DNA of 64,000 bases. Origin: Paenibacillus_AA sp045062745. GTDB taxonomy: Bacteria; Bacillota; Bacilli; Paenibacillales; NBRC-103111. How positions within the stretch are numbered: the first letter of the stretch is position 1; each line of letters opens with the position of its first letter. Position numbers and translations under genes: made by a program. Under the pieces are notes generated by a model. The model was not told the DNA's origin and did no database searches. It saw only the letters and a program-made list of their open reading frames with translations. The DNA is taken from assembly GCF_045062745.1 (NCBI RefSeq), contig NZ_JBJGED010000028.1:1-64000 (forward strand). Direction: 5' to 3'. Below are positions 50,022 through 59,793 of this stretch, piece after piece.

Positions 50022-51935
50022 ATGAAGCAGGAGATGGGATTCGCGGCAATCCGTCGGTTATTGGGAATACGTACATTTACGGTTAAATTTTCGCTTCAAT
50101 TCAAACTGATTTTGTCCTTTGTATTCGTTATCTTCCTACCGGTTATTCTATTCTCCTGGTATACGCTCAATGAAGAGACCGACAGGGCAATGAAAGAATT
50201 GACGAAGAACAACGAGAACGCCCTGGCGGTCGAGAAGACTAACATTGAGAATAACATGGAGCTGATGGGATGGACCGGTCATCTTGCGTTATCGAATCGA
50301 GAAATGAACAATTTTCTGCAAGTTGAACAAATTCAGGATCCAGCCTATGTTCTTCATATCAAGAAGGATGTGGTCAACAACTTTCAATATTATCTGTTCA
50401 ACAATCCTCGAATTGCGAATGTCCGGTTGTTCACGGACAACCGCTATGTGAATGAGATTTGGCCGGTCATCCTACAGGAGTCACGTATACAGGACAAGCC
50501 ATCGCATGATGAGGTGATTAAGCAGAGCGGGTTACCTTGGTGGGAGATCCAGGAGAACGTGGTTCTCACCGGCGTGCCCTCCGAACCAACGCCGAATGAG
50601 CCCTTCATGACGTATCTGCAGGAATTCAAATATGCGGACAACACAACCCATAACGGGATTCTGGAGATATCGATGAAGCTGTCGAATTTCTTCTCTCGAA
50701 CGTTCAGTAGTGTACAGGACATGAATTCCCAACTAATGGTAGTGACAAGGGACGGAGAAGTATTCAGCTTGAAGGATTCACCTGTGTTCGAGCAGCACAG
50801 CGCAGAGCAATTGATGAACAACGTGAAGCTGACGAGTAATCCGGATTACGAGACGGTACAGTTCGAGGTGAATGGGCAGTCCTATTTGGCGATTCAGAGC
50901 TACATTCCATCGATCTACGTACATCTGGTCAGTATGGTTAGTCTTGCGGACACGATGGAAGACATTCACCAATCGAGAGTTCGTTATATTGTACTCATTT
51001 TGTTACTTGTGGCATTTCTGGTGCTGCTGTCTTATGCCATGCAGGCTATCATTTTGCGCAGGCTTAAAGCGTTAAGAGTATCGATGGAACAGGTAAGAAG
51101 CGGTAACTTCGACGTCAAGCTGCCGCCGATTACCGGTTCCGATGAGGTAGGAGAGCTGGGCTTTCATTACCACAAGCTTATTCTGAAGATTAACGAGCTC
51201 ATTCAAGATCAGGCCGCCAGGCAGGCGGCAGGCAAAGAAGCCGAGCTTCGGGCGCTGAAGAACCAGATCGATTCCCACTTCCTCTACAATACGCTGGAGA
51301 ACGTCAAGATGCTGGCGGAGATTGAAGGGCAGTTCCTTATATCGGACATCATGACCTCGCTAGGCGGTATGATGCGGTATTCGATGGAATGGAAGCGGGA
51401 GCACGTAATACTCAGCGATGAGATTCAGCATGTCCAGCATTATGTATCCATCATGAACATCCGTTATGATGGAAGAGTGGATCTCCGATTGTCGATTGCA
51501 CCGGAATGCCTCAAGCAGGAAGCGCTCAAATTGTCCTTGCAGCCCGCAGTCGAGAATGCAATCAAGCATGGGATGCGTGGCATGCATTCCAGCGACGGAA
51601 GTCTTGTCATTACGATCTCCGCCATCCGGTGTGATCAAGCTTGTGTCATAGAGATCACGGACAACGGCTGCGGCATACCGGAAGAGAAGCTGATCTTATT
51701 GAATCGAATGCTCCGAATGGAAGAGTCCGCTTACCAGGATGTCCGGCAATTATTCGTTCACCAAGATCACCGCGACAGCAATGGAATCGGTCTGCGTAAT
51801 GTGGACCAGCGCCTGGTGATGAGCTATGGGACCGAATATGGGATTCGGATCGAGAGCGAGGAAAGAAGCTATACACGCATCATCATGACTTTGCCGTATC
51901 GGATCATGGGAGGAGGAGTGGACATCGATGATTAG
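50022..51935 (+). CDS. YesM-like sensor histidine kinase
   Basis: 637 aa. TM1 (about residues 24-46), extracytoplasmic dCache sensor of about 260 residues, TM2 (about 325-347), HAMP, then the His_kinase domain with NQIDSHFLYNTLENVKMLAE (phospho-histidine) and a HATPase_c (NAIKHGM, DNGCGIPEE, GIGLRNVDQRL). Autophosphorylates in response to a sugar or its binding protein. The ribosome binding site of ATG 50022 is weak, ten bases after the SBP stop, so translation may be coupled. The next gene overlaps by eight bases. Confidence 0.93.
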   Translation: MKQEMGFAAIRRLLGIRTFTVKFSLQFKLILSFVFVIFLPVILFSWYTLNEETDRAMKELTKNNENALAVEKTNIENNMELMGWTGHLALSNREMNNFLQVEQIQDPAYVLHIKKDVVNNFQYYLFNNPRIANVRLFTDNRYVNEIWPVILQESRIQDKPSHDEVIKQSGLPWWEIQENVVLTGVPSEPTPNEPFMTYLQEFKYADNTTHNGILEISMKLSNFFSRTFSSVQDMNSQLMVVTRDGEVFSLKDSPVFEQHSAEQLMNNVKLTSNPDYETVQFEVNGQSYLAIQSYIPSIYVHLVSMVSLADTMEDIHQSRVRYIVLILLLVAFLVLLSYAMQAIILRRLKALRVSMEQVRSGNFDVKLPPITGSDEVGELGFHYHKLILKINELIQDQAARQAAGKEAELRALKNQIDSHFLYNTLENVKMLAEIEGQFLISDIMTSLGGMMRYSMEWKREHVILSDEIQHVQHYVSIMNIRYDGRVDLRLSIAPECLKQEALKLSLQPAVENAIKHGMRGMHSSDGSLVITISAIRCDQACVIEITDNGCGIPEEKLILLNRMLRMEESAYQDVRQLFVHQDHRDSNGIGLRNVDQRLVMSYGTEYGIRIESEERSYTRIIMTLPYRIMGGGVDIDD

Positions 51936-53496
51936 CTTGCTGATCGTCGACGACGAGAAGATCATTCGGATGGGCTTGCGATCGGTGATTGAAAGGCAGT
52001 TCCCGAATCTGTTCAACTACCGATTCGCCGAGAATGGACAAGAGGCGCTGGAGCTGCTGCGCCAGGAGCCCGCAGATATTATGTTCACAGACGTTCGGAT
52101 GCCCATCATGGACGGTCTTGAGCTGCTCACACAACTGCAGGAGCATCCCGTTAAGCCCGAGATCGTGCTGCTGTCAGGCTATAATTATTTTGAATATGCA
52201 CAGAAGGCGATTCGTTTGGCCGTGAAGGATTATCTCGTGAAGCCCGTGGTCCGTGACGAGTTGTTTGCCGTCCTGGAGCGTTTGATACGGGACATAAGGA
52301 TGAGGGAAGATCGAGCAGACAAGGCGGTCGAAGATGCGAACCTTGTTGCTGCCGAGCTGGTGACCCAGCATTTGACCCAGAACGATGTGGGTGATGCGAT
52401 CACACAGAACAAGCTGAAGCAGGCCGGCTTTAGCTGGTTGGATGCAGGATATACGCTGGGCTTGGTTATGAGACGCGGTGGAGGATCACAGCCTGGCAGT
52501 ACGGATGCTGCTTCTTTCAGGATTCAAATCGCTGAGCTGTTACAAGGGCAGATGAATTGGATGCTCACGCGTGATGGAGTAGGCGGAACGATTATGATCG
52601 CACGTGATCCGGGTATGTTCTACCAGTTGGCGGAACGGTGGAGGTTGAGTGCAGATGAGTCGCAGCTGCAAATCGCGATTAGCGAGTCTGTTCAAGGGAT
52701 AGAGCAAATAAGGGGGGCATACTGCCAAGCCAAGCAAACCTTGAAATACAGGATTGTGCTTCCGGAACTCGATGTGCTCGACTACACCAGCATTAGTGAG
52801 CGCAATGAGCCGCATGTCGTTCCTGTTGAGTCGATTGAACGATTATCGAATCTGATGGGCATGGGACGCATGAACGAAATGAAGCAGCTGCTCGATCAAA
52901 TTCTAGATGTTCGGATCATTAGTAGCTGTGAAATCGGCTACCTGGAACGGATCAGCCAGCTGCTCAATGAAGAGGTATTCGACAAGGTGTTCCGCATCTA
53001 CGGGAATAGAGTGCTTGGCGTATTAAGGCCGTACGCCGATGTGGGCCACATCGGCAATTTCGATCGATTGGATCAATATTATACAGCTGTTGAGCAGCTT
53101 CTCAATGGTCTGGATCGGTTCATCCAAGATCAGAGAGAGCAAGCGACTACGGAGCAAAACACGATGCAAAAAGTTCTCGCCTACTTGCAGACGCATTATG
53201 CCGACGATTTGAACATGGCCGTCGTGTCCAACTATTTCTCACTCAATTACTCGTATTTCAGCCAAGCCTTCCAACAGTATAGCGGTAAGAGTTTCTCGAA
53301 CTATGTTCGCCGGTTAAGGCTGGACAAGGCGAAGGAGCTGCTGGTGCACTCGGATTTGAAGGTGTACGAAATCAGCGATCAGGTTGGATTCGAAAATGTG
53401 AAGCATTTTACGAGAATATTCAAGGAGACCGAAGGCATCACAGCGCTGGAATACAGAAGCCAGCGAAGGTTGTTTGGAAGTCCAAGTATGAGCTAA
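51928..53496 (+). CDS. YesN-like response regulator with AraC DNA-binding domain
   Basis: 522 aa. Receiver domain (1-122, D55 in IMFTDVRMPIMDG), a long linker domain (about 130-400) and a C-terminal AraC helix-turn-helix pair (about 415-515; NMAVVSNYFSLNYSYFSQAFQQYSGKSF and ISDQVGFENVKHFTRIFKE). Partner of the YesM-like kinase. AraC-type proteins bind direct repeats two turns apart, the arrangement seen at 48163-48194 before its own operon and at 36491-36523. Confidence 0.94.
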   Translation: MISLLIVDDEKIIRMGLRSVIERQFPNLFNYRFAENGQEALELLRQEPADIMFTDVRMPIMDGLELLTQLQEHPVKPEIVLLSGYNYFEYAQKAIRLAVKDYLVKPVVRDELFAVLERLIRDIRMREDRADKAVEDANLVAAELVTQHLTQNDVGDAITQNKLKQAGFSWLDAGYTLGLVMRRGGGSQPGSTDAASFRIQIAELLQGQMNWMLTRDGVGGTIMIARDPGMFYQLAERWRLSADESQLQIAISESVQGIEQIRGAYCQAKQTLKYRIVLPELDVLDYTSISERNEPHVVPVESIERLSNLMGMGRMNEMKQLLDQILDVRIISSCEIGYLERISQLLNEEVFDKVFRIYGNRVLGVLRPYADVGHIGNFDRLDQYYTAVEQLLNGLDRFIQDQREQATTEQNTMQKVLAYLQTHYADDLNMAVVSNYFSLNYSYFSQAFQQYSGKSFSNYVRRLRLDKAKELLVHSDLKVYEISDQVGFENVKHFTRIFKETEGITALEYRSQRRLFGSPSMS

Positions 53497-53524
53497 CCCT
53501 TAAATCATGCGAAGCAAAGCCAAA

Positions 53525-53550
53525 GGCAGCTGTCCAGTCGGTCAGCTGCC
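53525..53550 (+). terminator. Weak terminator-like hairpin after the YesN-like gene
   Basis: GGCAGCTG-N10-CAGCTGCC, about 30 bp after the stop; the tail TATTG is poor in T. Confidence 0.5.
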
Positions 53551-53574
53551 TATTGAGGTTCGAGGAGAGGAAAG

Positions 53575-53640
53575 GTGAAGCCCTTGGAAGCGAATCGGAT
53601 GGAAGCGTTCAGCGACGGCGTGCTGGCGATCACCGGATAA
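53575..53640 (+). pseudogene. Remnant of a TMEM175 (DUF1211) family channel gene
   Basis: GTG start after GAGGAGAGG, then VKPLEANRMEAFSDGVLAITG and a stop. The R-x3-FSDGV-x-AI motif is the hallmark of the first helix of TMEM175-type potassium channels; the family protein is about 200 aa, so only its first 20 residues remain. The sequence downstream is another gene on the opposite strand. Confidence 0.7.
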
Positions 53641-53672
53641 AACGATATTTGAGAAAAACTTCCATCATCCGA

Positions 53673-54902
53673 TCAAGACTTCTTCGGCGAATCGAACGTG
53701 TGCACCTTCGTCCACGTCTTGCCGCCGTCGGCGGTCGTGTACATGACGGACGGCTCGCTGATGTCGGTGCAGATCCACCAGCCGCGCTCGGCGTCGGCGA
53801 AGGCGAGCAGCGAACCCATGTAGCCTGGGAACGCCGCGGTTCCGTTCGTCCACGTCTTGCCGCCGTCCTTCGTCCAGCCGATGGTGTTCGGCTTGTCGCA
53901 CGCCGGGCAGAACCCGGCCATGAAGGCGGCCTTCGGGTCAATCACATAGAGCGGCCCCGGCTTCGAGCCGTTATTCTTCGGCCCTTCGTTATAGTCGATC
54001 GGGAAGCCGGGGGCCGGTCCGCCGCCTGCCGTGGAGTTGGCCAGCACCGGCTGCCACTGTTTGCCGCCGTCGCTCGTGTGGAACAGCGAGTAGGAGGTCT
54101 GGCTCATGCCGGAGTCGCCGATCAGCTCGACCCAGGCATCGTCCTTGCCGGCCGACCGGATCGTCGCGCCGCTCAGCGGAGCGATCGTTTGCTTGGACAA
54201 GGTCTTGTTCCACGTGCGTCCGCCGTCGGTCGTAGCGAGGACCACGATCATCCCGTTGCCTTCGGTAACGGCCCATCCGCGATCGTTGTCATGAAAGTAC
54301 GCTTCCCCTACGGTCTGATCCGGGATCGACAGCAGTGTCCACGTCTTGCCGCCGTCGGTCGTGCGGGCATTCGCGCTGAAGGCCTCGCTCGTGGAGACGA
54401 AGTGCAGGAAGCCGGCGTTCGGCATCTGGCCGACGACGGACCACGTTTTGCCTCCGTCCTTCGTATTGAGCAGTTGCCGCGCGGCAGGTTTGCCCGGATC
54501 CGGGCTGATCACGGCCCAAGCGTCCTGAGCGTTCAAGGCGAAGATTTGCTGGACGGTTCCCGTCCCTTGATACTGCTTCTTCCATGTCTTCCCGCCGTCT
54601 TCCGTGCGTGCGATCCAGCCTGCGCCACCGGTCCAGCCGATCTGCGGATCGGCCAGTCGGACTGCCGTCACCTGTCCGGTCGTCTGATCGGCCGGGGCCG
54701 TGCTGGCGGGGGTAGCCGACGCCCCTCCGGTCGGACCGGCGGATGGCGTCGGGCTAGGCTGTATCGTTGCAGTCGGCGTGACCGGCGGCGAGCTTCCGGC
54801 CGACCCTGTCGGCTGTGGAGACGCGGTGCCGCGACACCCGGCGAGAAAGACCATCATTATCCCTACTAGTACCAGAGCGGTCGTGTTGATTGCACGTTTC
54901 AT
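53673..54902 (-). CDS. Lipoprotein with BNR/Ycf48-like beta-propeller
   Basis: 409 aa. Lipobox LAGC (about residue 22), a long Pro/Thr/Ser-rich linker (about 30-75), then at least six repeats of the type TxDGGKTW (RTEDGGKTW, NTKDGGKTW, RTTDGGKTW, ATTDGGRTW, HTSDGGKQW, GWTKDGGKTW, YTTADGGKTW), the BNR/Asp-box blades of a beta-propeller as in photosynthesis factor Ycf48-like and sialidase-like proteins. Extracellular, membrane-anchored; binding role likely, enzyme activity not indicated. GGAGG precedes ATG 54902. Confidence 0.88.
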   Translation of the reverse strand: MKRAINTTALVLVGIMMVFLAGCRGTASPQPTGSAGSSPPVTPTATIQPSPTPSAGPTGGASATPASTAPADQTTGQVTAVRLADPQIGWTGGAGWIARTEDGGKTWKKQYQGTGTVQQIFALNAQDAWAVISPDPGKPAARQLLNTKDGGKTWSVVGQMPNAGFLHFVSTSEAFSANARTTDGGKTWTLLSIPDQTVGEAYFHDNDRGWAVTEGNGMIVVLATTDGGRTWNKTLSKQTIAPLSGATIRSAGKDDAWVELIGDSGMSQTSYSLFHTSDGGKQWQPVLANSTAGGGPAPGFPIDYNEGPKNNGSKPGPLYVIDPKAAFMAGFCPACDKPNTIGWTKDGGKTWTNGTAAFPGYMGSLLAFADAERGWWICTDISEPSVMYTTADGGKTWTKVHTFDSPKKS

Positions 54903-55089
54903 TTGCATTTCCTCCAATCTGTGGCTCTGTTCTTTTTTGTATAACCTTTAAGACGCTTTTTTAACCTGTTTAGTTACATTCCGGCAGGAAAAAGGCAGGG
55001 GCGGTTTTTCCTGCGGCCCGATCTTGGTGTATGATAGGAGAGGAAAATTAGAGGCAAGACCCAAGGTGGAGAAAGGAACTACGCGTACG

Positions 55090-56100
55090 ATGCTGCGATT
55101 TGGCGTTATAGGAACGAACTGGATTACGGAAGCGTTTATGGAAGCGGCCCTTGAAACGGGAGAAGCGCAATTCACGGGCGTCTATTCCCGAACGGAGGAG
55201 CGGGCGCAAGCCTTCGCAACCAAGCACGGCATAATCGGCCGATACACATCGTTAGAAGCTTTCGCGCAAAGCCGCGAGTTTGAGGCCGTCTACATCGCGA
55301 GCCCGAACGCGAGGCATGCCGAGCAGGCGATCGCCTGCATGCGGCAAGGCAAGCATGTGCTGTGCGAGAAGCCGATGGCGTCCAACTCCGCGGAGCTGGA
55401 GGCGATGATCGCGGCAGCCGAGCAGAACGGAGTCCTGCTGATGGAGGCGCTCAAGACGACGCTCCTGCCGAACTTCGAGGCGATCCGCGCCGGGTTGGCC
55501 GAGATCGGCCGCGTCCGCCGGTATATGGCCAGCTTCGGCCAATACTCCTCGCGATACGATGCTTACCGGCAAGGGACGGTGCTGAACGCTTTTAACCCGG
55601 AGCTATCCAATGGGGCTCTTATGGATCTGGGCGTCTACTGCGTCTATCCGCTCGCGGTGCTGTTCGGCCGGCCCGACCGGATTCAAGCGAACGCCGTCCT
55701 GCTGGAGTCCGGCGTGGACGGAGAAGGCAGCCTGCTGCTCCGCTATCCGGACATGGAGGCGGTGCTCATGTATTCGAAGATTACGAGCTCGTACGCTTCC
55801 TCCGAGATCCAGGGCGAGGACGGGACGTTAGTCATCGATAAAATCAGCCAGCCGGGCCGCGTAGAGCTGCGTCGCCGGGATGGGACGGTCCTCGATCTAT
55901 CCCGGCCGCAAGCGGCGAATACGATGGTTTATGAGGCGAAGGAATTCATTCATGCCGTTAAGGAAGACCGGCGGCAGGCGAGCGTCAACACGCACGAGCA
56001 TTCCCGCATCGCCATGGCGATCATGGATGAGGCCAGGCGGCAGATGGGGCTCGTGTTCCCGGCGGATCTGAGCCGCGAGGATGGGGGTGGGCAGCGATGA
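55090..56100 (+). CDS. Gfo/Idh/MocA family oxidoreductase
   Basis: 336 aa. Rossmann fold with FGVIGTNWIT (residues 3-12), CEKPMASNSAELEAM (catalytic lysine) and SNGALMDLGVYCVYPLA in the C-terminal domain, closest in form to the dihydrodiol dehydrogenase-like group. ATG 55090 is used (GAAAGG 11 bases upstream), since it starts the Rossmann strand. The stop overlaps the RluA start by four bases (ATGA), so the two are coupled. Confidence 0.88.
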   Translation: MLRFGVIGTNWITEAFMEAALETGEAQFTGVYSRTEERAQAFATKHGIIGRYTSLEAFAQSREFEAVYIASPNARHAEQAIACMRQGKHVLCEKPMASNSAELEAMIAAAEQNGVLLMEALKTTLLPNFEAIRAGLAEIGRVRRYMASFGQYSSRYDAYRQGTVLNAFNPELSNGALMDLGVYCVYPLAVLFGRPDRIQANAVLLESGVDGEGSLLLRYPDMEAVLMYSKITSSYASSEIQGEDGTLVIDKISQPGRVELRRRDGTVLDLSRPQAANTMVYEAKEFIHAVKEDRRQASVNTHEHSRIAMAIMDEARRQMGLVFPADLSREDGGGQR

Positions 56101-57158
56101 ACCGAAGATCGAATCAGCCTCCGCAGGACCGCGGGAAACGGCGCGCCCTGTCGGAGCCGCAATCGGAATGGACGACGTCACGCTCGGCGTCGTCACGTGC
56201 TGCGCCGTCTCGCAAGCCCGCTCGACCGCAGCCGCATTCGGCGTCGCCGCTGCCCAAGGCGGGCCCGAGCGAGTCGAAGCGCTACACGGTCAAAGAACCG
56301 TCCGAGCTGCTCGCGTTCCTGCTCCAGACGGTGTCGAACCGGGGCCGCAATGCCGTGAAGGCGATGCTGGCGCGCGGGCAAGTACGGGTGGGCAACCGGG
56401 TCGTGACCGCCTACAATTACGAGCTGAAGCCGGGGCAGACGGTATCCATCGCCACGGACAAGGCGCAAGCGGCGGAAGCCGCCCCGCTCATCGGGCTCTC
56501 GATCCTTCATGAGGACGAGCATCTGATCGTGGTCAACAAGGACGCGGGGCTGCTGTCGATCGCTACCGAGCAAGAGAAGGACTTGACCGCCTACCGCCAG
56601 CTCATGGCGCATGTGCGCCGGTCGCAGCCCAATATGCGCATCTTCATCGTACATCGACTCGACCGCGACACGTCCGGGGTTATGATGTTCGCGAAGAGCG
56701 AAAAAGTGCAGCAGCTGCTGCAGGAGGGTTGGCAGGAGCTCGTGAAGGAACGGACCTACACCGCGCTGGTAGAAGGGCAAGTGCGCAAGCCGGAAGGGAC
56801 GATCGCCTCCTGGCTCAAGCAGAGCAAGACGCTCAAGATGTACTCGAGCCCGCATCCGAACGACGGGCAGCATGCCGTCACCCACTACAAGGTGCGGCAG
56901 GCGAACCGGCACTTCTCGCTGCTCGATGTGAACCTCGAGACGGGCCGCAAAAATCAAATCCGCGTGCACATGGAGGATATCGGCCACCCGATCGTGGGCG
57001 ATAAGAAGTACGGGGCCAAGAGCAAGGCCATCGGCCGGCTCGGGCTGCATGCGCGAGTTCTCGCGTTCCAGCATCCGGTCACCGGCAAAGTGCTGCGGTT
57101 CGAGACGGCGATTCCCAAAGTGTTTCTGACTCCGTTCAAGGACGATCTTCAACGCTAG
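56097..57158 (+). CDS. RluA family pseudouridine synthase
   Basis: 353 aa. A basic, Ser/Pro-rich N-terminal extension (about 1-60), an S4 RNA-binding domain (about 65-125) and the catalytic domain with HRLDRDTSG (catalytic Asp) and GRKNQIRVH. It isomerises uridine in rRNA or tRNA; the target base is not clear. The disordered extension is longer than in most relatives and may bind RNA. Coupled to the MocA gene. Confidence 0.93.
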   Translation: MNRRSNQPPQDRGKRRALSEPQSEWTTSRSASSRAAPSRKPARPQPHSASPLPKAGPSESKRYTVKEPSELLAFLLQTVSNRGRNAVKAMLARGQVRVGNRVVTAYNYELKPGQTVSIATDKAQAAEAAPLIGLSILHEDEHLIVVNKDAGLLSIATEQEKDLTAYRQLMAHVRRSQPNMRIFIVHRLDRDTSGVMMFAKSEKVQQLLQEGWQELVKERTYTALVEGQVRKPEGTIASWLKQSKTLKMYSSPHPNDGQHAVTHYKVRQANRHFSLLDVNLETGRKNQIRVHMEDIGHPIVGDKKYGAKSKAIGRLGLHARVLAFQHPVTGKVLRFETAIPKVFLTPFKDDLQR

Positions 57159-57179
57159 ATCTCCCACCAATCCATGAAG

Positions 57180-57222
57180 AGAGGTGCCGGCAAACCTGAA
57201 CCTTAGGCTGCCGGCACCTCTA
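57180..57222 (+). terminator. Terminator of the MocA-RluA operon
   Basis: AGAGGTGCCGGCA pairs with TGCCGGCACCTCT around a 16-base loop; the tail ATATCATTTT is modest. On the other strand it could serve the response-regulator gene too. Confidence 0.8.
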
Positions 57223-57234
57223 TATCATTTTCCC

Positions 57235-57975
57235 TCAATCCCCCGTGAACTTATAGCCGATGCCCCAGACCGTACGGATATACAGCGGCTTTCGCGGGTC
57301 CACTTCTATTTTTTTGCGCAGATTCGTCACATGGACATCGATCGATCTTTCGTTCACGTAGGAGTCAAGGCCGCGGATGGCATTGATCAGTTCATCCCGG
57401 CTGAAGACTTTTCCTGGATTTTGATAGAACAGCTTCATGAGCTCGAATTCCGAGAACGTAGTTTCCACCTGAAGATTATGGATGTAGATCGAACGGCGTT
57501 CGAGGTCCAGCCGAAAACGCTTCGAGGGCTCTCGCTCTCGGACTAGCGTTTCCTGCAGAGCATACCCGGCCTGCAGCTCCTGAGCGGCGGCAAGCTGGAG
57601 TGTAGCTGCGGTTGCCGCACTCACCCTGCGGGCGAGCGCCTGGATCCGCGCCTTCAGCTCCTGCATGCAGAACGGCTTGCACAAGTAATCGTCGGCCCCC
57701 ATGTTCAAGGCTTGTATGCGCACTCGAATTTTCGTATTCGAAGAGATCATGATAATCGGCACGAACGATTGGTCCCGCAATGCCGCACAGAGCTGGATTC
57801 CGTCGATATCGGGCAGCGTCGTGTCCAGCAAGATCGTATCGGGTCTCAAGGACTGGGCGGCAAGCAGGCCTTCTTTTCCGGTAGACGCCCTATGTACGTT
57901 AAAATCCTCCTCTGCCAAATACAGACTCAACATATCACCGAATATACAATCGTCGTCAATGATAAGGACTTTCAT
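57235..57975 (-). CDS. OmpR/PhoB-type response regulator, orphan
   Basis: 246 aa. Receiver domain (1-120) with phospho-acceptor D51 (ILLDTTLPDIDG) and a C-terminal winged helix (about 150-243; FSRDELINAIRGLDSYVNERSIDVHVTNLRKKI, given here in short as the recognition region). No histidine kinase is next to it; it is divergent from the MCP-CheW-CheA unit, and CheA could be its phosphate donor. Two Spo0A boxes lie in the shared upstream region. Confidence 0.93.
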   Translation of the reverse strand: MKVLIIDDDCIFGDMLSLYLAEEDFNVHRASTGKEGLLAAQSLRPDTILLDTTLPDIDGIQLCAALRDQSFVPIIMISSNTKIRVRIQALNMGADDYLCKPFCMQELKARIQALARRVSAATAATLQLAAAQELQAGYALQETLVREREPSKRFRLDLERRSIYIHNLQVETTFSEFELMKLFYQNPGKVFSRDELINAIRGLDSYVNERSIDVHVTNLRKKIEVDPRKPLYIRTVWGIGYKFTGD

Positions 57976-58030
57976 TTTGTGCTGACACCCCAGTTGTTTG
58001 GAAATCTAATAAACTCTTAATCATTTTGTT

Positions 58031-58076
58031 TTCGACATATTCGATTTGGACAGTATTCGACAAAAATCGCGATTTT
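58031..58076. promoter_or_regulatory. Two Spo0A boxes and a 14-bp palindrome
   Basis: TTCGACA at 58031-58037 and at 58056-58062 are, on the minus strand, two perfect 0A boxes (TGTCGAA), 25 bp apart. Next to the second is the palindrome AAAATCGCGATTTT (58063-58076). They lie 56 bp upstream of the response regulator start and about 145 bp upstream of the chemoreceptor start. Confidence 0.6.
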
Positions 58077-58205
58077 CCTGCCGTGTTAGTTTATTAATGA
58101 ATTGTGAGTAAAAATCATGGTTTCTTGATACGGACCCAAGATTCCGGCTAATACTTTAGTCCTATAATACAATTGGACTATTTTTTACGAGGAGAGGGAT
58201 ATGGG

Positions 58206-59777
58206 ATGAGATTGTCAATCCGCTTGAAGCTGCTGAGCAGTTTTTTCTTAGTGCTGGCGCTGTTGGTCATGATCAGCGTAATTGCGCTCATGAAGATGAG
58301 CGACTTGCAAAGTACAACCACCAAGGTTCAGGGCAACTGGCTTCCCAGTATTATGAGTATTGAAGAGATGAAGGACCATGTGGCGGAGATCCGGGTGCTG
58401 TTGCATCAAATCGTTTTAGATTCGGACAAGGACGCCATTCAGAAGGTTCAAACCTCGATCGCGGAAAACAAGGACAATCTGAACAAGCTTATGAAAGCGT
58501 ATGAACAGACGCTCGCCTCGAAGGAGGAGAAGGAGGTGTTCGAGGTGTTCAAGCAAGACATCTCCTCCTACTTGGAGCAGTCGAGCAAAGTGATTCAGCT
58601 GGCGTCCGTCAATGAGAACAGCCAGGCTTACGACGTCATCGTCCAGATGAGGCCTCTTCGCATAAAATTGTGGGAGGATATGAGCAAATGGATCGATTTC
58701 AACACGAACGGCGCCAAATATGAAGTCGATCAAGCGGTGAAGGACAACCGTTCCGGTTCGATCCTCATCTTCGTGTTCGGCATCATCGCCTTGTTGGTAG
58801 GAATCGGTGTCGCGCTCGTGCTGTCCTTCCGCATGTCTTCTTCCCTGAAATCCATTCTGGACGTAGTCCTCAAAGCCGCTGCTGGTGATTTGCGGGAACA
58901 GGCGAAGGTCAAGAGCAAGGACGAAGTGGGTACATTAGCGGCAGCCTTCAATGAGATGATGGAGAATCTCCGCTCGCTGATCGCCCGGACGGTTCAATCC
59001 TCGCAGAGCGTGGCAGCAGCCGCGGAGGAGATTTCGGCCACGACCGACGATATTGCCAAGGGCAATATGCATCAAGCGCAAGCGACCCAAGAGGTGAATG
59101 AACTGTTCCGCGATCTGTCCCGGGCGATCAATTCCGTGGCGAGAAATGCCGAAGCGGTCTCGGAGCTGTCCGAGCAAACGAGGCAACAGGCCAAGGACGG
59201 CGGGTCTGCCGTACAAGCCTCCATTGCCGGCATGGGGCGCTTATCCAAGCAAATGTCGCTTCTGGAGCAGGATGCGCTCAAGATCGGGGAGATCATTCAG
59301 GTTATCGATGAAATCGCCGATCAGACGAACTTGCTCGCGCTTAACGCCGCCATAGAAGCGGCACGGGCCGGGGAGCAGGGCCGAGGCTTCGCCGTCGTCG
59401 CCGACGAGGTGCGCAAGCTCGCCGAACGGAGCAGCGAGGCGACGAAGCAGATCGCGCTGATCATCAAGGGGATGCAGACGAATACGGACTTGAGCGTCAA
59501 GGCGGTGGCCGAGGCGGCCGAGCAGTCGGAGCGAACCGGACACCAGTTCGAGAGCATTATCCGGATGGTGGGCGACACCGCGGGACAAGTGAGTGAGATT
59601 GCGGCGGCGAGCGAAGAACAGTCGGCTCAATCGGAGGATGTGCTCCGCGCGATCGAGACGATCGCTTCGGTCAGCGAAGAGTCGGCTGCGTCGGCCGAGG
59701 AGACCGCGAGCTCGTCCCAGTCTCTGGCCAAGCTGGCGGATGAGTTAAGCCAGTCCGTCTCCAAGTTCGTCGTGTGA
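58206..59777 (+). CDS. Methyl-accepting chemotaxis protein, 4HB type
   Basis: 523 aa. TM1 about residues 8-27, a four-helix-bundle sensor (about 30-180), TM2 about 185-208, HAMP (about 209-262) and MCP signalling domain with QTNLLALNAAIEAARAGEQGRG at the tip region. ATG 58206 follows GAGGAGAGG; the longer in-frame version from 58173 has no signal. The TATAAT at 58163-58168 may be its -10 element. First gene of a chemosensory operon. Confidence 0.93.
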   Translation: MRLSIRLKLLSSFFLVLALLVMISVIALMKMSDLQSTTTKVQGNWLPSIMSIEEMKDHVAEIRVLLHQIVLDSDKDAIQKVQTSIAENKDNLNKLMKAYEQTLASKEEKEVFEVFKQDISSYLEQSSKVIQLASVNENSQAYDVIVQMRPLRIKLWEDMSKWIDFNTNGAKYEVDQAVKDNRSGSILIFVFGIIALLVGIGVALVLSFRMSSSLKSILDVVLKAAAGDLREQAKVKSKDEVGTLAAAFNEMMENLRSLIARTVQSSQSVAAAAEEISATTDDIAKGNMHQAQATQEVNELFRDLSRAINSVARNAEAVSELSEQTRQQAKDGGSAVQASIAGMGRLSKQMSLLEQDALKIGEIIQVIDEIADQTNLLALNAAIEAARAGEQGRGFAVVADEVRKLAERSSEATKQIALIIKGMQTNTDLSVKAVAEAAEQSERTGHQFESIIRMVGDTAGQVSEIAAASEEQSAQSEDVLRAIETIASVSEESAASAEETASSSQSLAKLADELSQSVSKFVV

Positions 59778-59793
59778 TAGGGCGGGTACCTGG

